Source: Actinomycetes bacterium
GTDB lineage: Bacteria > Actinomycetota > Aquicultoria > CAJVYJ01 > JAUVQD01
Length of the DNA: 6,801 bases
Assembly (NCBI GenBank): GCA_030598355.1
Contig: JAUVQD010000080.1
Location: 1 to 6,801, forward strand
Reading direction: 5' to 3'
Positions 1-6,801 of the stretch are shown piece after piece. A model generated the notes under the pieces. That model saw nothing but the letters and a program-made list of their open reading frames with translations, was not told the origin of the DNA and searched no databases. The translations under genes were made by a program, and so were the position numbers. Positions within the stretch are counted from its first letter, which is position 1, and each line of letters starts with the position of its first letter.

Positions 1-317
1 GTAAGATTGCGGTTATCGGCGACGCTACATCGGTTCTAGGCTTTAAACCACTTGGGATCGATGCTTATAGGGTGGTCGATCCCGGTGATGTTGTCGAGTT
101 ATGGCCAACTGTTATTTCTTTGGATTATGCTGTCATCATGATGACAGAGACGGTTTTTGAAGCCGCGCGAGATTTAGTTGAAGACCTTGAGGCCCGAGTT
201 ACTCCCGCAATCCTGGCGATTCCGTCAACCAGGGGATCGAGCGGGGTCGGAAAAGAATATATCACGGCTTTAATGGAAAAAGCTGTTGGCACAAGCATGA
301 AAGGAAAGGGCTTATAG
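1..317 (+). CDS. atpF: V/A-type ATPase subunit F (5'-partial)
   Basis: Subunit F (NtpF in V-type nomenclature) is a small Rossmann-like protein. It binds subunit D in the central rotor shaft of the cytoplasmic V1/A1 sector and can modulate ATP hydrolysis. The readable frame begins at base 3 with [20 protein letters not shown], the family's typical N-terminal beta strand and glycine-rich turn. It ends with a helix rich in [14 protein letters not shown] and then [14 protein letters not shown], also typical. About 104 residues are visible against a usual 100-105, so only one to a few codons should be missing. The codon split by the edge ends in GT, so it is not the start codon. An internal GTG at 72 would delete the conserved N-terminus and is not the real start. 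The stop (TAG, 315-317) lies one base before the atpA start, and the end of this gene carries the atpA ribosome-binding site. Confidence 0.93.
   Translation, partial: KIAVIGDATSVLGFKPLGIDAYRVVDPGDVVELWPTVISLDYAVIMMTETVFEAARDLVEDLEARVTPAILAIPSTRGSSGVGKEYITALMEKAVGTSMKGKGL
301..310 (+). promoter_or_regulatory. Ribosome-binding site supporting the TTG start of atpA
   Basis: The purine-rich AAGGAAAGGG lies in the last codons of atpF, with 8 bases between it and TTG 319. There is no suitable ATG nearby. The protein read from TTG begins [16 protein letters not shown], which matches the usual start of A subunits, so site and homology agree on this rare start codon. Confidence 0.7.
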
Positions 318-318
318 A

Positions 319-2085
319 TTGGTAAAAGGTGAAATTGTCAGAGTAGCCGGACCCTTAGTGGTCGCTAGCGACTTAACAGACGCCAAAATGTATGATGTTG
401 TAAAGGTTGGACCTGAGCGGTTAATGGGAGAAATAATCGAGCTCCGCGGGGGTCTGGCATCTATTCAAGTTTATGAAGAAACGGCAGGCCTAGGTCCGGG
501 CGACGAAGTTCTAGCGACAGGAGCGCCGCTGAGCCTCGAGCTTGGTCCCGGATTGCTCAGTTCAATTTACGACGGCGTTCAAAGGCCGCTGGCGGTTCTG
601 GCCGAAAAAAGCGGCAGCTTCATAAAGCGAGGTATTGAAGCGCCTGGCTTAAGTAGAACTAAAAAATGGTCTTTTGATCCCTCTAGAAAAGCAGGAGATC
701 AAGTTTCGCCGGGAGACATCATTGGTGTCGTCCAGGAAACCAGCATTATTGCTCACAAAATTATGATTCCACAAGACGTTGAAGGTCGCATAAGCGAGAT
801 TAAGAAAGGTGACTTCACCGTCGAGGAAGACGTTGCCGTAATTGAAATGGCCGATGGCGGAAGCGCGCCTATCCAGATGATGCAACGTTGGCCAGTAAGA
901 GTCGGTCGCCCATATGCCGCTAAAAGGAATCCGAGCGAACCGCTGATAACTGGTCAAAGGGTAATTGATACACTTTTCCCCATCGCAAAAGGGGGAACGG
1001 CTTGTGTGCCGGGCCCGTTTGGATCCGGAAAGACCGTCATTCAACATCAATTAGCCAAGTGGGCGGATGCCGAAGTGATTATCTTTATCGGTTGCGGTGA
1101 ACGCGGCAATGAAATGACCGATGTTTTACTGGAATTTCCAGAGTTAATAGACCCGCACAGCGGCAAGCCCCTAATGGAAAGAACAGTGCTTATCGCCAAT
1201 ACGTCGAATATGCCGGTTGCGGCTAGGGAGGCGTCGATATATACGGGCATTACCATTGCCGAGTATTTTCGGGATATGGGATATAACGTCGCGCTTCAAG
1301 CCGACTCAACCTCGAGATGGGCGGAGGCGTTAAGAGAAATCTCCGGACGTCTAGAGGAGATGCCGGGAGAGGAAGGTTATCCAGCCTACCTAAGCTCACG
1401 CTTAGCTGCATTTTATGAAAGAGCTGGTGTGGTCACTGCACTAGGGGAGCCTGAGCGGCAAGGGAGCATTACAGCTATTGGCTCTGTATCGCCGCCCGGA
1501 GGAGACCTGTCTGAGCCGGTCGTACAGTCAACGCTTAGAGTTGTAAAAGTCTTTTGGGGCCTGGAAGACAAGTTGGCCTATGAGAGGCATTTTCCCGCAA
1601 TCAACTGGTTAATAAGCTACTCTCTTTATGCCGAGAAACTAGAGGAATGGTGGGGAGAGGAGATCGATAAGAATTTTCGCGCCGAAAGGCGTGAAGCTTT
1701 AAGATTGCTCCAGATTGAATCAGAGCTGCGCGAGATCGTCAGGCTTGTCGGAGTGGAAGCGCTATCTTCGAATGAGAGATTGATATTAGAAACAGCCAGA
1801 ACGATTAGGGAAGACTTCCTCCAGCAAACTGCTTTTTTTGACCTCGACACATATACGTCTCCGAAAAGACAATTTCTATTGCTCGACTTGATAATTACCT
1901 GGCATACGCTGGCGATTGAAGCAGTAGAGAACGGGATGTCGTTGGAAAAGATCGTCACATCGCCGGTGCGAGAAAAAATTGCTCGAGCCAAACTATTAAC
2001 TGATGACGAAATAGGGGAGTTTGCGCAGATAAAAGAGGCGATAATCGCAGACCTTGAAGTAAGTGAAACGGTAGTCGAATTATGA
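319..2085 (+). CDS. atpA: V/A-type ATPase catalytic subunit A
   Basis: This is the catalytic subunit of the A3B3 head, coupling ATP hydrolysis or synthesis to rotation of the D-F shaft. At 588 residues it is full length (family about 575-600). In order: an N-terminal beta barrel (about 1-75); the extra 'bulge' domain that separates A subunits from F1-beta (about 110-190); the nucleotide-binding core (about 190-430); and a helical C-terminal domain. The P-loop GPFGSGKT is at 232-239, with Lys238 and Thr239 as phosphate and Mg ligands. GCGERGNEM places the catalytic Glu at 261. The Walker B strand [17 protein letters not shown] is at 324-340, and the ATPase signature PPGGDLSEP at 392-400. The P-loop has Ser where eukaryotic V-ATPases have the redox-sensitive Cys. 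The start is TTG, one base after the atpF stop, so translation is probably coupled. No frameshift or missing catalytic residue is seen. Confidence 0.98.
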   Translation: MVKGEIVRVAGPLVVASDLTDAKMYDVVKVGPERLMGEIIELRGGLASIQVYEETAGLGPGDEVLATGAPLSLELGPGLLSSIYDGVQRPLAVLAEKSGSFIKRGIEAPGLSRTKKWSFDPSRKAGDQVSPGDIIGVVQETSIIAHKIMIPQDVEGRISEIKKGDFTVEEDVAVIEMADGGSAPIQMMQRWPVRVGRPYAAKRNPSEPLITGQRVIDTLFPIAKGGTACVPGPFGSGKTVIQHQLAKWADAEVIIFIGCGERGNEMTDVLLEFPELIDPHSGKPLMERTVLIANTSNMPVAAREASIYTGITIAEYFRDMGYNVALQADSTSRWAEALREISGRLEEMPGEEGYPAYLSSRLAAFYERAGVVTALGEPERQGSITAIGSVSPPGGDLSEPVVQSTLRVVKVFWGLEDKLAYERHFPAINWLISYSLYAEKLEEWWGEEIDKNFRAERREALRLLQIESELREIVRLVGVEALSSNERLILETARTIREDFLQQTAFFDLDTYTSPKRQFLLLDLIITWHTLAIEAVENGMSLEKIVTSPVREKIARAKLLTDDEIGEFAQIKEAIIADLEVSETVVEL

Positions 2086-2098
2086 TAGTAGGGAAGCA

Positions 2099-3478
2099 AT
2101 GGCAAAAGAATATCTGACAATTAAAGATGTGATCGGTCCACTTTTGTTTGTCGAAAAAGTGGTCGACGTAAAATACGCTGAATTAGTTGAGCTGGAGTTC
2201 CCGAGTGGTAAACGCGGTCGTGGACAAGTACTTGATATATCGAAAGATGTCGCGATCGTCCAGTCTTTTGAGAGCACACAGGGATTAAATACCACTCAGA
2301 CCAGGGTCAAGTTCATCGGGCGCGGTCTTGAGTTAAATGTTTCCAAAGATATGCTGGGACGCGTTTTTAATGGCTTAGGGGATCCGATAGATGATGGCCC
2401 AAAGATCTTGCCTGATAAGCGGCTGGACATAAATGGAGAGTCAATTAACCCTTACGAGAGAGACTATCCAGCCGATTTTATTGAGACCGGTATTTCCGCG
2501 ATTGATGGTATGAATCCGCTTGTCAGGGGCCAGAAGCTACCGATATTTTCTGGTTCCGGGTTACCTCATTCAAAGTTGGCGGCGCAAATCGCGCGAGAAA
2601 GCCGCGTTTTAGGCAGCCAGGAAGAGTTCGCCGTGGTTTTCGCGGCACTTGGTATAACGTTTGAGGAGGCCAACTTCTTTATCGATCAATTTAGGAGCAC
2701 CGCCGCAATTGAAAGGGCGGTAATATTTGTCAATCTGGCCAATGATCCGCCGGTTGAGCGGTTGGCGACTCCCCGGATGGCTTTAACGGCTGCCGAATAT
2801 TTGGCTTTCGATTTGGGCATGCATGTCCTGGTCATAATGACCGATATGACTTATTACTGTGAGGCTTTGCGAGAAGTTTCTTCCGCGAGAAAAGAAGTGC
2901 CTGGAAGAAGAGGATACCCTGGCTATCTGTATACGGATCTCGCCACAATGTATGAAAGGGCAGGCCGCATTAAAGGTAAACCGGGCTCTATTACTCAGAT
3001 TCCGGTTTTGACCATGCCCGACGACGACAAGACTCACCCGATACCGGATTTGACCGGGTATATCACTGAAGGCCAAATTATCTTGAGTCGAGACATTCAC
3101 CGCCGAAACATATATCCTCCAATTGATGTTATGCCGTCTTTGTCGCGCCTGAAAGAGAAAGGTATCGGTGAGGGCAAGACGAGGGAAGACCATTCCGGTT
3201 TATCCAATCAACTTTTTGCCGCTTACGCTCGGGGCAAAGAGGCGCAGGAACTCTCAATTATTCTTGGTGAGGCCGCTCTGAGCGATTTAGACAAGACATA
3301 TCTCAATTTTGCCACTAACTTTGAGACACAATATGTCAGGCAGGGAGAAGATGAGGAACGCACAATTGAGCAAACGCTAACCTTGGGCTGGAGCCTGCTG
3401 AGCGAATTGCCGAGAAGCGAACTCAAGAGGGTTCGGGAAGAGGATATCGCGAAATACATGGAGACCAAGGAAGTCTAG
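2099..3478 (+). CDS. atpB: V/A-type ATPase non-catalytic subunit B
   Basis: Subunit B alternates with A in the A3B3 hexamer. It contributes residues to the catalytic interface but does not hydrolyse ATP itself. At 459 residues it has the normal length (about 455-470). The N-terminal barrel covers about 1-75. Where F1-alpha has an intact P-loop, this protein has [12 protein letters not shown] (150-161), the degenerate loop characteristic of V/A-type B subunits. Further family blocks are GDPIDDGP (94-101), [15 protein letters not shown] (212-226), the strand ending [17 protein letters not shown] (243-259), [14 protein letters not shown] (314-327) and the signature [12 protein letters not shown] (340-351). 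The ATG start has an AGGGA ribosome-binding site at 2090-2094, only 4 bases away. It lies 13 bases after the atpA stop. It is the only ATG start among the three ATPase starts visible. Confidence 0.98.
   Translation: MAKEYLTIKDVIGPLLFVEKVVDVKYAELVELEFPSGKRGRGQVLDISKDVAIVQSFESTQGLNTTQTRVKFIGRGLELNVSKDMLGRVFNGLGDPIDDGPKILPDKRLDINGESINPYERDYPADFIETGISAIDGMNPLVRGQKLPIFSGSGLPHSKLAAQIARESRVLGSQEEFAVVFAALGITFEEANFFIDQFRSTAAIERAVIFVNLANDPPVERLATPRMALTAAEYLAFDLGMHVLVIMTDMTYYCEALREVSSARKEVPGRRGYPGYLYTDLATMYERAGRIKGKPGSITQIPVLTMPDDDKTHPIPDLTGYITEGQIILSRDIHRRNIYPPIDVMPSLSRLKEKGIGEGKTREDHSGLSNQLFAAYARGKEAQELSIILGEAALSDLDKTYLNFATNFETQYVRQGEDEERTIEQTLTLGWSLLSELPRSELKRVREEDIAKYMETKEV
3467..3473 (+). promoter_or_regulatory. 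Ribosome-binding site for the GTG start of atpD
   Basis: AAGGAAG sits within the last codons of atpB, 4 bases before GTG 3478. Together with the TAGTG stop/start overlap it supports coupled translation of atpD and selects the GTG over any later start. Confidence 0.65.
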
Positions 3479-4095
3479 TGGCAAAAATAAACCCCAATAG
3501 AATGGAGCTGCTCAAGCTCAAAAGGCGCTTAAAGATGGCCCAGCGCGGCCACAAACTATTAAAAGACAAGCTAGATGAGCTATTGCGACGCTTTCTGCTC
3601 TATATTAAAGACGCCGGCGCTAAGAGGGATAATCTTGAAAAAGGGCTTTCTAATGCTTTCGGGACGCTCGCGATAGCCGGCGGCGAAGCAGGCACAGCCG
3701 TTATCACCGAGGCTCTGACAGGTATTGGAGCCAAGACAGAAGTTGAGGTGGAAATTCAGAACCTGCTAAGCATCAAGGTTCCGAAGTTTCAGGTGGACGA
3801 GGTTGCTTTTCAGCTCAACTATAGTTTGGCAACAACGCCTGCTATTTTGGATAACGCAGTTTTAGAATTCGGGTCGTTAATAAAAGCGCTGGTTGAGCTA
3901 GCAGAGCTGGAAAAGACAATTCAGCTTTTAGCGGTGGAAATAGATAAGACACGGCGGCGAGTAAACGCGCTTGAATATATCCTCATTCCCCAGCTTGAGG
4001 AGTCCATTAAAAGAATTAACATTAGCCTTGCGGAACTGGAGCGCGGTAATCTAACGCGGGTTATGAAGATCAAGGAAATGCTAGCCGCCAGGTAA
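3478..4095 (+). CDS. atpD: V/A-type ATPase central-stalk subunit D
   Basis: Subunit D is the rotor shaft, the functional counterpart of F1-gamma. Its long antiparallel coiled coil inserts into the A3B3 cavity and passes torque, with subunit F, towards the membrane ring. The 205 residues are within the usual 200-220. The N-terminal helix begins with the family block INPNRMELLKLKRRLKMAQR (4-23) and continues into GHKLLKDKLDELLRRF. The C-terminal helix carries KTRRRVNALEYILIPQLEE (157-175), the most conserved stretch of the family, followed by further heptad-like sequence to about 203. The middle (about 60-130) is the less conserved globular, glycine/alanine-rich part. The GTG start shares its first base with the last base of the atpB TAG stop. 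It is the last gene of the operon: the following sequence is non-coding on this strand and leads into a terminator-like hairpin. Confidence 0.96.
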   Translation: MAKINPNRMELLKLKRRLKMAQRGHKLLKDKLDELLRRFLLYIKDAGAKRDNLEKGLSNAFGTLAIAGGEAGTAVITEALTGIGAKTEVEVEIQNLLSIKVPKFQVDEVAFQLNYSLATTPAILDNAVLEFGSLIKALVELAELEKTIQLLAVEIDKTRRRVNALEYILIPQLEESIKRINISLAELERGNLTRVMKIKEMLAAR

Positions 4096-4120
4096 GCCCC
4101 CTGCACCAAAGGACACTAAA

Positions 4121-4166
4121 CTATTTATAGTAATCAACCGATGAAACCATCAAGCAATATAAATAG
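4121..4166. repeat. Short AT-rich inverted repeat after atpD
   Basis: CTATTTATA (4121-4129) is matched exactly by its reverse complement TATAAATAG (4158-4166) with 28 bases between. All pairs except the terminal C-G are A-T, and the spacing is long, so the hairpin would be weak. It may be chance in AT-rich spacer DNA, an mRNA 3'-end structure, or a binding-site half pair. Confidence 0.3.
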
Positions 4167-4173
4167 ATAAGAT

Positions 4174-4219
4174 TACTAGCTCTTTCAAGGAGCCCCTCCA
4201 ATGGAAGAGCTAGTATTTA
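4174..4219. terminator. Probable bidirectional intrinsic terminator between the convergent operons
   Basis: The arms TACTAGCTCTTTC (4174-4186) and GGAAGAGCTAGTA (4203-4215) form a 13-pair stem. One pair (4185/4204) is a T-G wobble on the plus-strand RNA and an A-C mismatch on the minus-strand RNA. Inside, GGAG (4189-4192) pairs with CTCC (4196-4199) around a CCC loop, separated from the outer stem by a small AA/AAT internal loop. On the plus strand the stem is followed by TTTATTTA; on the minus strand the RNA reads on through an A/U-rich stretch (complement of 4158-4173). It sits 78 bases after the atpD stop and abuts the pmbA stop codon (4217-4219), so it can serve both operons. The T tracts are interrupted, so efficiency is uncertain. 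Confidence 0.72.
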
Positions 4220-5551
4220 TTTACCACTAATTCCAGTGAAATTAAAGTTATCGATTTTAAGTGATGGGCAAGAGCAGGTTCCAACAAGAGAGGGAAGAAG
4301 TTTCGAGTCAGAGCCAACTGTAATGACGGCCGACAAAGCGTCCAAAATGCTTTGCGTAAAGCGGAGGTTCCGCACGCCGCCGACCAGCTTTCCATTCTCA
4401 ATTAAGAAAGTACCGTCTCTGGTCATGCCAGTTAAAACTGCTTTCATCGGCTCTTCAATGTTGGTGTAGTGAAAGCGGGTTACAAGCACGCCGATTTCTG
4501 TTTCAGCAATCATATTATCAAGGCTCGTTTCTCCCGGCTCCAAGATGAGATTGCTGGCAAAAGGTCCATGCGGATTAGGCGCGGGCAAAGCATGACCCGT
4601 TGATATTTTTCCATCTCGCGCAGCTGTCCTCGAGTCATAAACAACGCCGCGGGCCATACCTTTGTCAAAAAAGACCACTTTTTCTTTTGGCACACCCTCA
4701 AAATCAAAGGGCGGTCCAATTGTCCGCGGGTCGTTAGCGTCATCAAAAAAGGTAATTTTCGGGTCAACCAATTGTTGGTTGAAATTGTTAACCATGAAGC
4801 TACGCTCTTCCTGCACAGCTTGCGCCCCCAATCCAACATAGGCCAGGAAACCTAGCAAATCCGCGACTGCCGCAGGCTCGAGAATGACTGTATAAGCGCC
4901 CGGTTCAAGATCCCTGGGCTTACGACTAGCCAAGGCTTTGCGAGCCGCGCCTCTCGCAACTCCAGAAATATCTAAGTCTTCGATATTATGGCCCAGCCAC
5001 GTTGAAAAACCGGAGCTATCGAGCGACATTAGCACTAAGCTGAAGCTAGCTTCACTGGTAAAAGATTTGCTTAGGCCCATGTGGTTGTTTCCAATATAAA
5101 GGTTTGTTCGGCCGGTTTCGAGAGACCCGGCCATCGTCAGTTTTTCATTCTTTGCCACCCTTAAAGCCTCGCGGATCAGCTCAGACCTTTTTCCCGGTGA
5201 AAAGTTATCGGTCTTCGAAACAACAACTTCGTGCGTATGAGCCTCTGAATTGGGCAAACCAGGCCAATCGTCTATGCGCGGAGCCACCTTCGCATGTGCG
5301 ATAGCTGCGTCTATAGCGTGATCGATTGCGGAGGGCTCTGGTCTATTCGTGCTCGCCACCCCAATTCGATTGTCAACAATCGCTCTTATGGAGATGGCGC
5401 TGTTGGTTTCAGCTACATTCTGGTGTATCTCTGAATTAGCGACACGCGTTAGACCATTAGATGTTTGAAAGGCAAGAATTTCAATTTCATCAGCTGCGGA
5501 ATTGGCTAAACTTTCTTCGATGACCTTTGCTAAATCCTGGCTTTCGGTCAT
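4217..5551 (-). CDS. pmbA: PmbA/TldE-type subunit of the TldD-TldE metalloprotease complex
   Basis: PmbA (TldE) is the non-catalytic partner of TldD. In characterised systems the heterodimer encloses a proteolytic chamber that degrades unfolded or modified peptides, for example removing the microcin B17 leader in E. coli. The 444-residue protein matches the usual 440-450. The N-terminal region includes ISIRAIVDNRIGVAST (53-68). At the place where TldD has its zinc helix, this protein reads ILEPAAVADLLGFLA (223-237), the PmbA hallmark without HExxxH. The C-terminal part has VTRFHYTN (357-364) and LTGMTRDGTFLIENGKLVGG (372-391), then NLRFTQS, all typical. I chose ATG at 5549-5551: it overlaps the tldD stop as ATGA and has AGGTG 7 bases upstream. 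A longer in-frame start near 5641 would overlap tldD by over 90 bases and add a non-conserved basic stretch. The substrate cannot be inferred from the neighbours. Confidence 0.93.
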   Translation of the reverse strand: MTESQDLAKVIEESLANSAADEIEILAFQTSNGLTRVANSEIHQNVAETNSAISIRAIVDNRIGVASTNRPEPSAIDHAIDAAIAHAKVAPRIDDWPGLPNSEAHTHEVVVSKTDNFSPGKRSELIREALRVAKNEKLTMAGSLETGRTNLYIGNNHMGLSKSFTSEASFSLVLMSLDSSGFSTWLGHNIEDLDISGVARGAARKALASRKPRDLEPGAYTVILEPAAVADLLGFLAYVGLGAQAVQEERSFMVNNFNQQLVDPKITFFDDANDPRTIGPPFDFEGVPKEKVVFFDKGMARGVVYDSRTAARDGKISTGHALPAPNPHGPFASNLILEPGETSLDNMIAETEIGVLVTRFHYTNIEEPMKAVLTGMTRDGTFLIENGKLVGGVRNLRFTQSILDALSAVITVGSDSKLLPSLVGTCSCPSLKIDNFNFTGISGK

Positions 5552-6801
5552 CGTCCAACACCTACTTGAACATTGCGAAACCTCGAGGGCGAGGTTCCAT
5601 GAGCCACGTGAGCGATTTGCATTGGCTCGCCCTTGCCGCAATTCGGAGTACCCCAGACGTCCCAGTAGTCAACGTCACATATCGCGTCGCATGACTTCCA
5701 GAATTCCGGTGTAATGCCGGTATAATTTGGTCTTCTAAAAATACGCCCTAATTTACCGTCTTTTATTTCCCAAGCTATTTCGGTTGCAAATTGAAAATTT
5801 AAGCGTTTGTCGTCTATGCTCCAGCTTTTATTTGTAGACAACAACAAACCGTCATCGGTGTCGGCAATAAGGTCGCCAAGCTTCCACTTTCCGGGATTTA
5901 GATTAATATTTGTCATGCGAATCAATGGGATACGGTTCCATCCGTCCGCCCTCATTGTGCCATTGCTGGTCTGTTTGAGCCGGCCCGCTGTCTCTCGCGA
6001 GCTCAAAACATTTAATAGAATTCCGTCCTTGATGATATCGGTCTTTTGAGCCGGTACACCCTCATCATCATAGCCAAAGCTTCCAAGGGCCCCGGGAACC
6101 GTCGCGTCAGCCGTAACATTCACAATATCTGAGCCGTATTTATAGTTGCCGAGCATTTCAGGCTTAACGAAACTTGTTCCGGCAAAGCTGGCCTCCATCC
6201 CGAGCATTCGATCGAGCTCGATTGGGTGACCGATTGATTCATGAACTTGCAAGGCCAGTTGAGTGCCGTCGATTATGATTGTTTTAGACCCGGAAGGACA
6301 AATTGGGGCAGTCAGTAAAGCAATTGCTTCGTCACGAGCCTGCGCCGCGTTTTTTGGCAGTGACATCTCATTGACAAGTTCCCACCCACGAGTAGCAGAT
6401 TGGCCGCCCATCGAGTTTGGGAAAGATCGTCTTTCCACAAGGTCGCCCTCGATTGCGGTTGCTGAGCATCCGGCGCCGGTTTCAAGAATGTCTTGATAGA
6501 TTTTTGCCCCTTCAGATGAGCTAAAATAGGTCTGCTTTCGCTGACAAAAAGTACTCGATTGCGCGACAGATATGCGCTTGTCATCCTTCAATATTTTGTC
6601 AATTTCAAGGAGAAGTCCGATTTTTTCTTCAATCGGTACCGAAAAAGGATCGATCTTATACGCGCTGGTATATACATCTTCAATCGGTTTTGTTTTAGTG
6701 AGACTCACGGGGGTTTTAAGGGTGACGACACTAGCCTTGGCTATCTCGACAGCCATCGCGGCCACTTTAACAGCTTCCTTGATGTCGAACAAATTGCTAC
6801 A
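5548..6801 (-). CDS. tldD: TldD zinc metalloprotease, catalytic subunit (N-terminus beyond the window edge)
   Basis: TldD is the active, zinc-dependent half of the TldD-PmbA peptidase. The frame is open through the right edge and 417 residues are visible, while full proteins are about 460-480, so roughly 50-65 N-terminal residues are missing. A TTG at 6792 is not the start. The motif HESIGH (HExxxH; bases 6226-6243) gives two zinc-ligand His and the catalytic Glu, and continues as PIELDRMLG. Later come GSFGYDDEGVPAQKT (about visible residues 240-254) and SSRETAGR. Near the C-terminus, WKSCDAIC and then PNCGKGEP supply the family's conserved metal-binding Cys (codon 5638-5640). The last residues, RFRNVQVGVGR, are a typical end. 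HESIGHPIELDR resembles a TldD clade widespread outside Enterobacteria rather than the E. coli protein; this is from memory, not an alignment. The stop overlaps the pmbA start by 4 bases. The promoter lies outside the window. Confidence 0.95.
   Translation of the reverse strand, partial: CSNLFDIKEAVKVAAMAVEIAKASVVTLKTPVSLTKTKPIEDVYTSAYKIDPFSVPIEEKIGLLLEIDKILKDDKRISVAQSSTFCQRKQTYFSSSEGAKIYQDILETGAGCSATAIEGDLVERRSFPNSMGGQSATRGWELVNEMSLPKNAAQARDEAIALLTAPICPSGSKTIIIDGTQLALQVHESIGHPIELDRMLGMEASFAGTSFVKPEMLGNYKYGSDIVNVTADATVPGALGSFGYDDEGVPAQKTDIIKDGILLNVLSSRETAGRLKQTSNGTMRADGWNRIPLIRMTNINLNPGKWKLGDLIADTDDGLLLSTNKSWSIDDKRLNFQFATEIAWEIKDGKLGRIFRRPNYTGITPEFWKSCDAICDVDYWDVWGTPNCGKGEPMQIAHVAHGTSPSRFRNVQVGVGR
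5559..5563 (-). promoter_or_regulatory. Ribosome-binding site deciding the pmbA start
   Basis: On the minus strand AGGTG (plus-strand CACCT) lies 7 bases before ATG 5551, inside the last codons of tldD. With the ATGA stop/start overlap it favours this start over the upstream in-frame ATG at 5641. Confidence 0.6.

Noticed and set aside
649..1050. 133-codon open frame antisense to the atpA bulge and P-loop region
   Set aside because: It is opposite a clearly conserved gene and its translation resembles no family I recognise.
1626..2120. 164-codon open frame antisense to the 3' end of atpA
   Set aside because: It lies wholly opposite conserved atpA codons, is serine-rich with no recognisable domain, and its apparent start sits just inside atpB. 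It is a shadow of codon usage.
2783..3193. 136-codon open frame antisense to atpB
   Set aside because: It is opposite the conserved nucleotide-binding domain of B, with no ribosome-binding site or recognisable motif.
4158..4170. TATAAAT as a promoter -10 element in the intergenic region
   Set aside because: No matching -35 hexamer lies about 17 bases upstream, and on the plus strand it would drive transcription straight into a terminator hairpin and antisense to pmbA. It is better explained by general AT richness and the inverted repeat.
4190..4213. Mini-ORF: GGAG then ATG (4201) GAA GAG C
   Set aside because: It reaches a stop after three codons (TAG at 4211-4213 region) and lies inside the terminator hairpin, so it is not a gene.
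4096..4216. Search for a small RNA, tRNA or attachment site in the only intergenic region
   Set aside because: At about 120 bases, with no cloverleaf, no direct repeats of att type and no mobile-element remnants seen, only the terminator hairpin and a weak inverted repeat can be supported.
5552..5641. 30-residue N-terminal extension of pmbA starting from an ATG near 5641
   Set aside because: It would overlap the conserved C-terminus of tldD by over 90 bases and encode an Arg/Ser/Cys-rich stretch unlike PmbA. The ATGA overlap with AGGTG upstream is the better start.
6790..6792. TTG as the start codon of tldD
   Set aside because: The frame stays open to the window edge and TldD proteins need about 50-65 more N-terminal residues, so the gene is simply cut by the edge.

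Overview
The window holds the 3' part of a V/A-type (archaeal/vacuolar-type) rotary ATPase operon on the plus strand. It faces a two-gene TldD-PmbA (TldD-TldE) peptidase operon on the minus strand, and the two meet tail to tail. Base composition is moderate (roughly 45-50% GC by eye), genes are tightly packed, and most starts have a Shine-Dalgarno-like sequence. Two of the three visible ATPase starts are non-ATG (TTG for A, GTG for D). This fits a bacterium that carries a V/A-type ATPase, as in Thermus/Deinococcus, many Clostridia, spirochaetes and some deep-branching Actinobacteriota. An archaeon is not strictly excluded. I cannot name the taxon from the sequence.

Plus strand, 1-4095: subunit F (5' end cut by the window edge, probably by only a few codons), catalytic subunit A, non-catalytic subunit B and central-stalk subunit D, in the order F-A-B-D. 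The junctions are a 1-base gap (F/A), 13 bases (A/B) and a 1-base overlap (B/D, TAGTG), so these are one transcript. Together they encode the A3B3 head and the D-F central shaft of the V1/A1 sector. The membrane sector and peripheral stalk genes (I, K/L, E, C, G/H) are not in the window. No G-type gene follows D, so the operon appears to end at 4095.

4096-4216 is a short AT-rich intergenic region. It contains an extended hairpin at 4174-4215 that fits a shared bidirectional terminator for the convergent operons. Upstream of it is a weaker 9-base inverted repeat.

Minus strand, 6801-4217: tldD (N-terminus beyond the right edge) followed by pmbA/tldE with a 4-base ATGA overlap. TldD carries the HExxxH zinc-protease motif and the conserved C-terminal Cys; the PmbA partner lacks the metal motif, as expected for the inactive half of the heterodimer. 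No peptide precursor, toxin-antitoxin or modification gene is visible, so the substrate is unknown. The ATPase and TldDE operons are separate transcription units, and their adjacency by itself does not imply a functional link. Overall this is conserved housekeeping-type sequence; I see no mobile element, CRISPR array, RNA gene or clearly new system.
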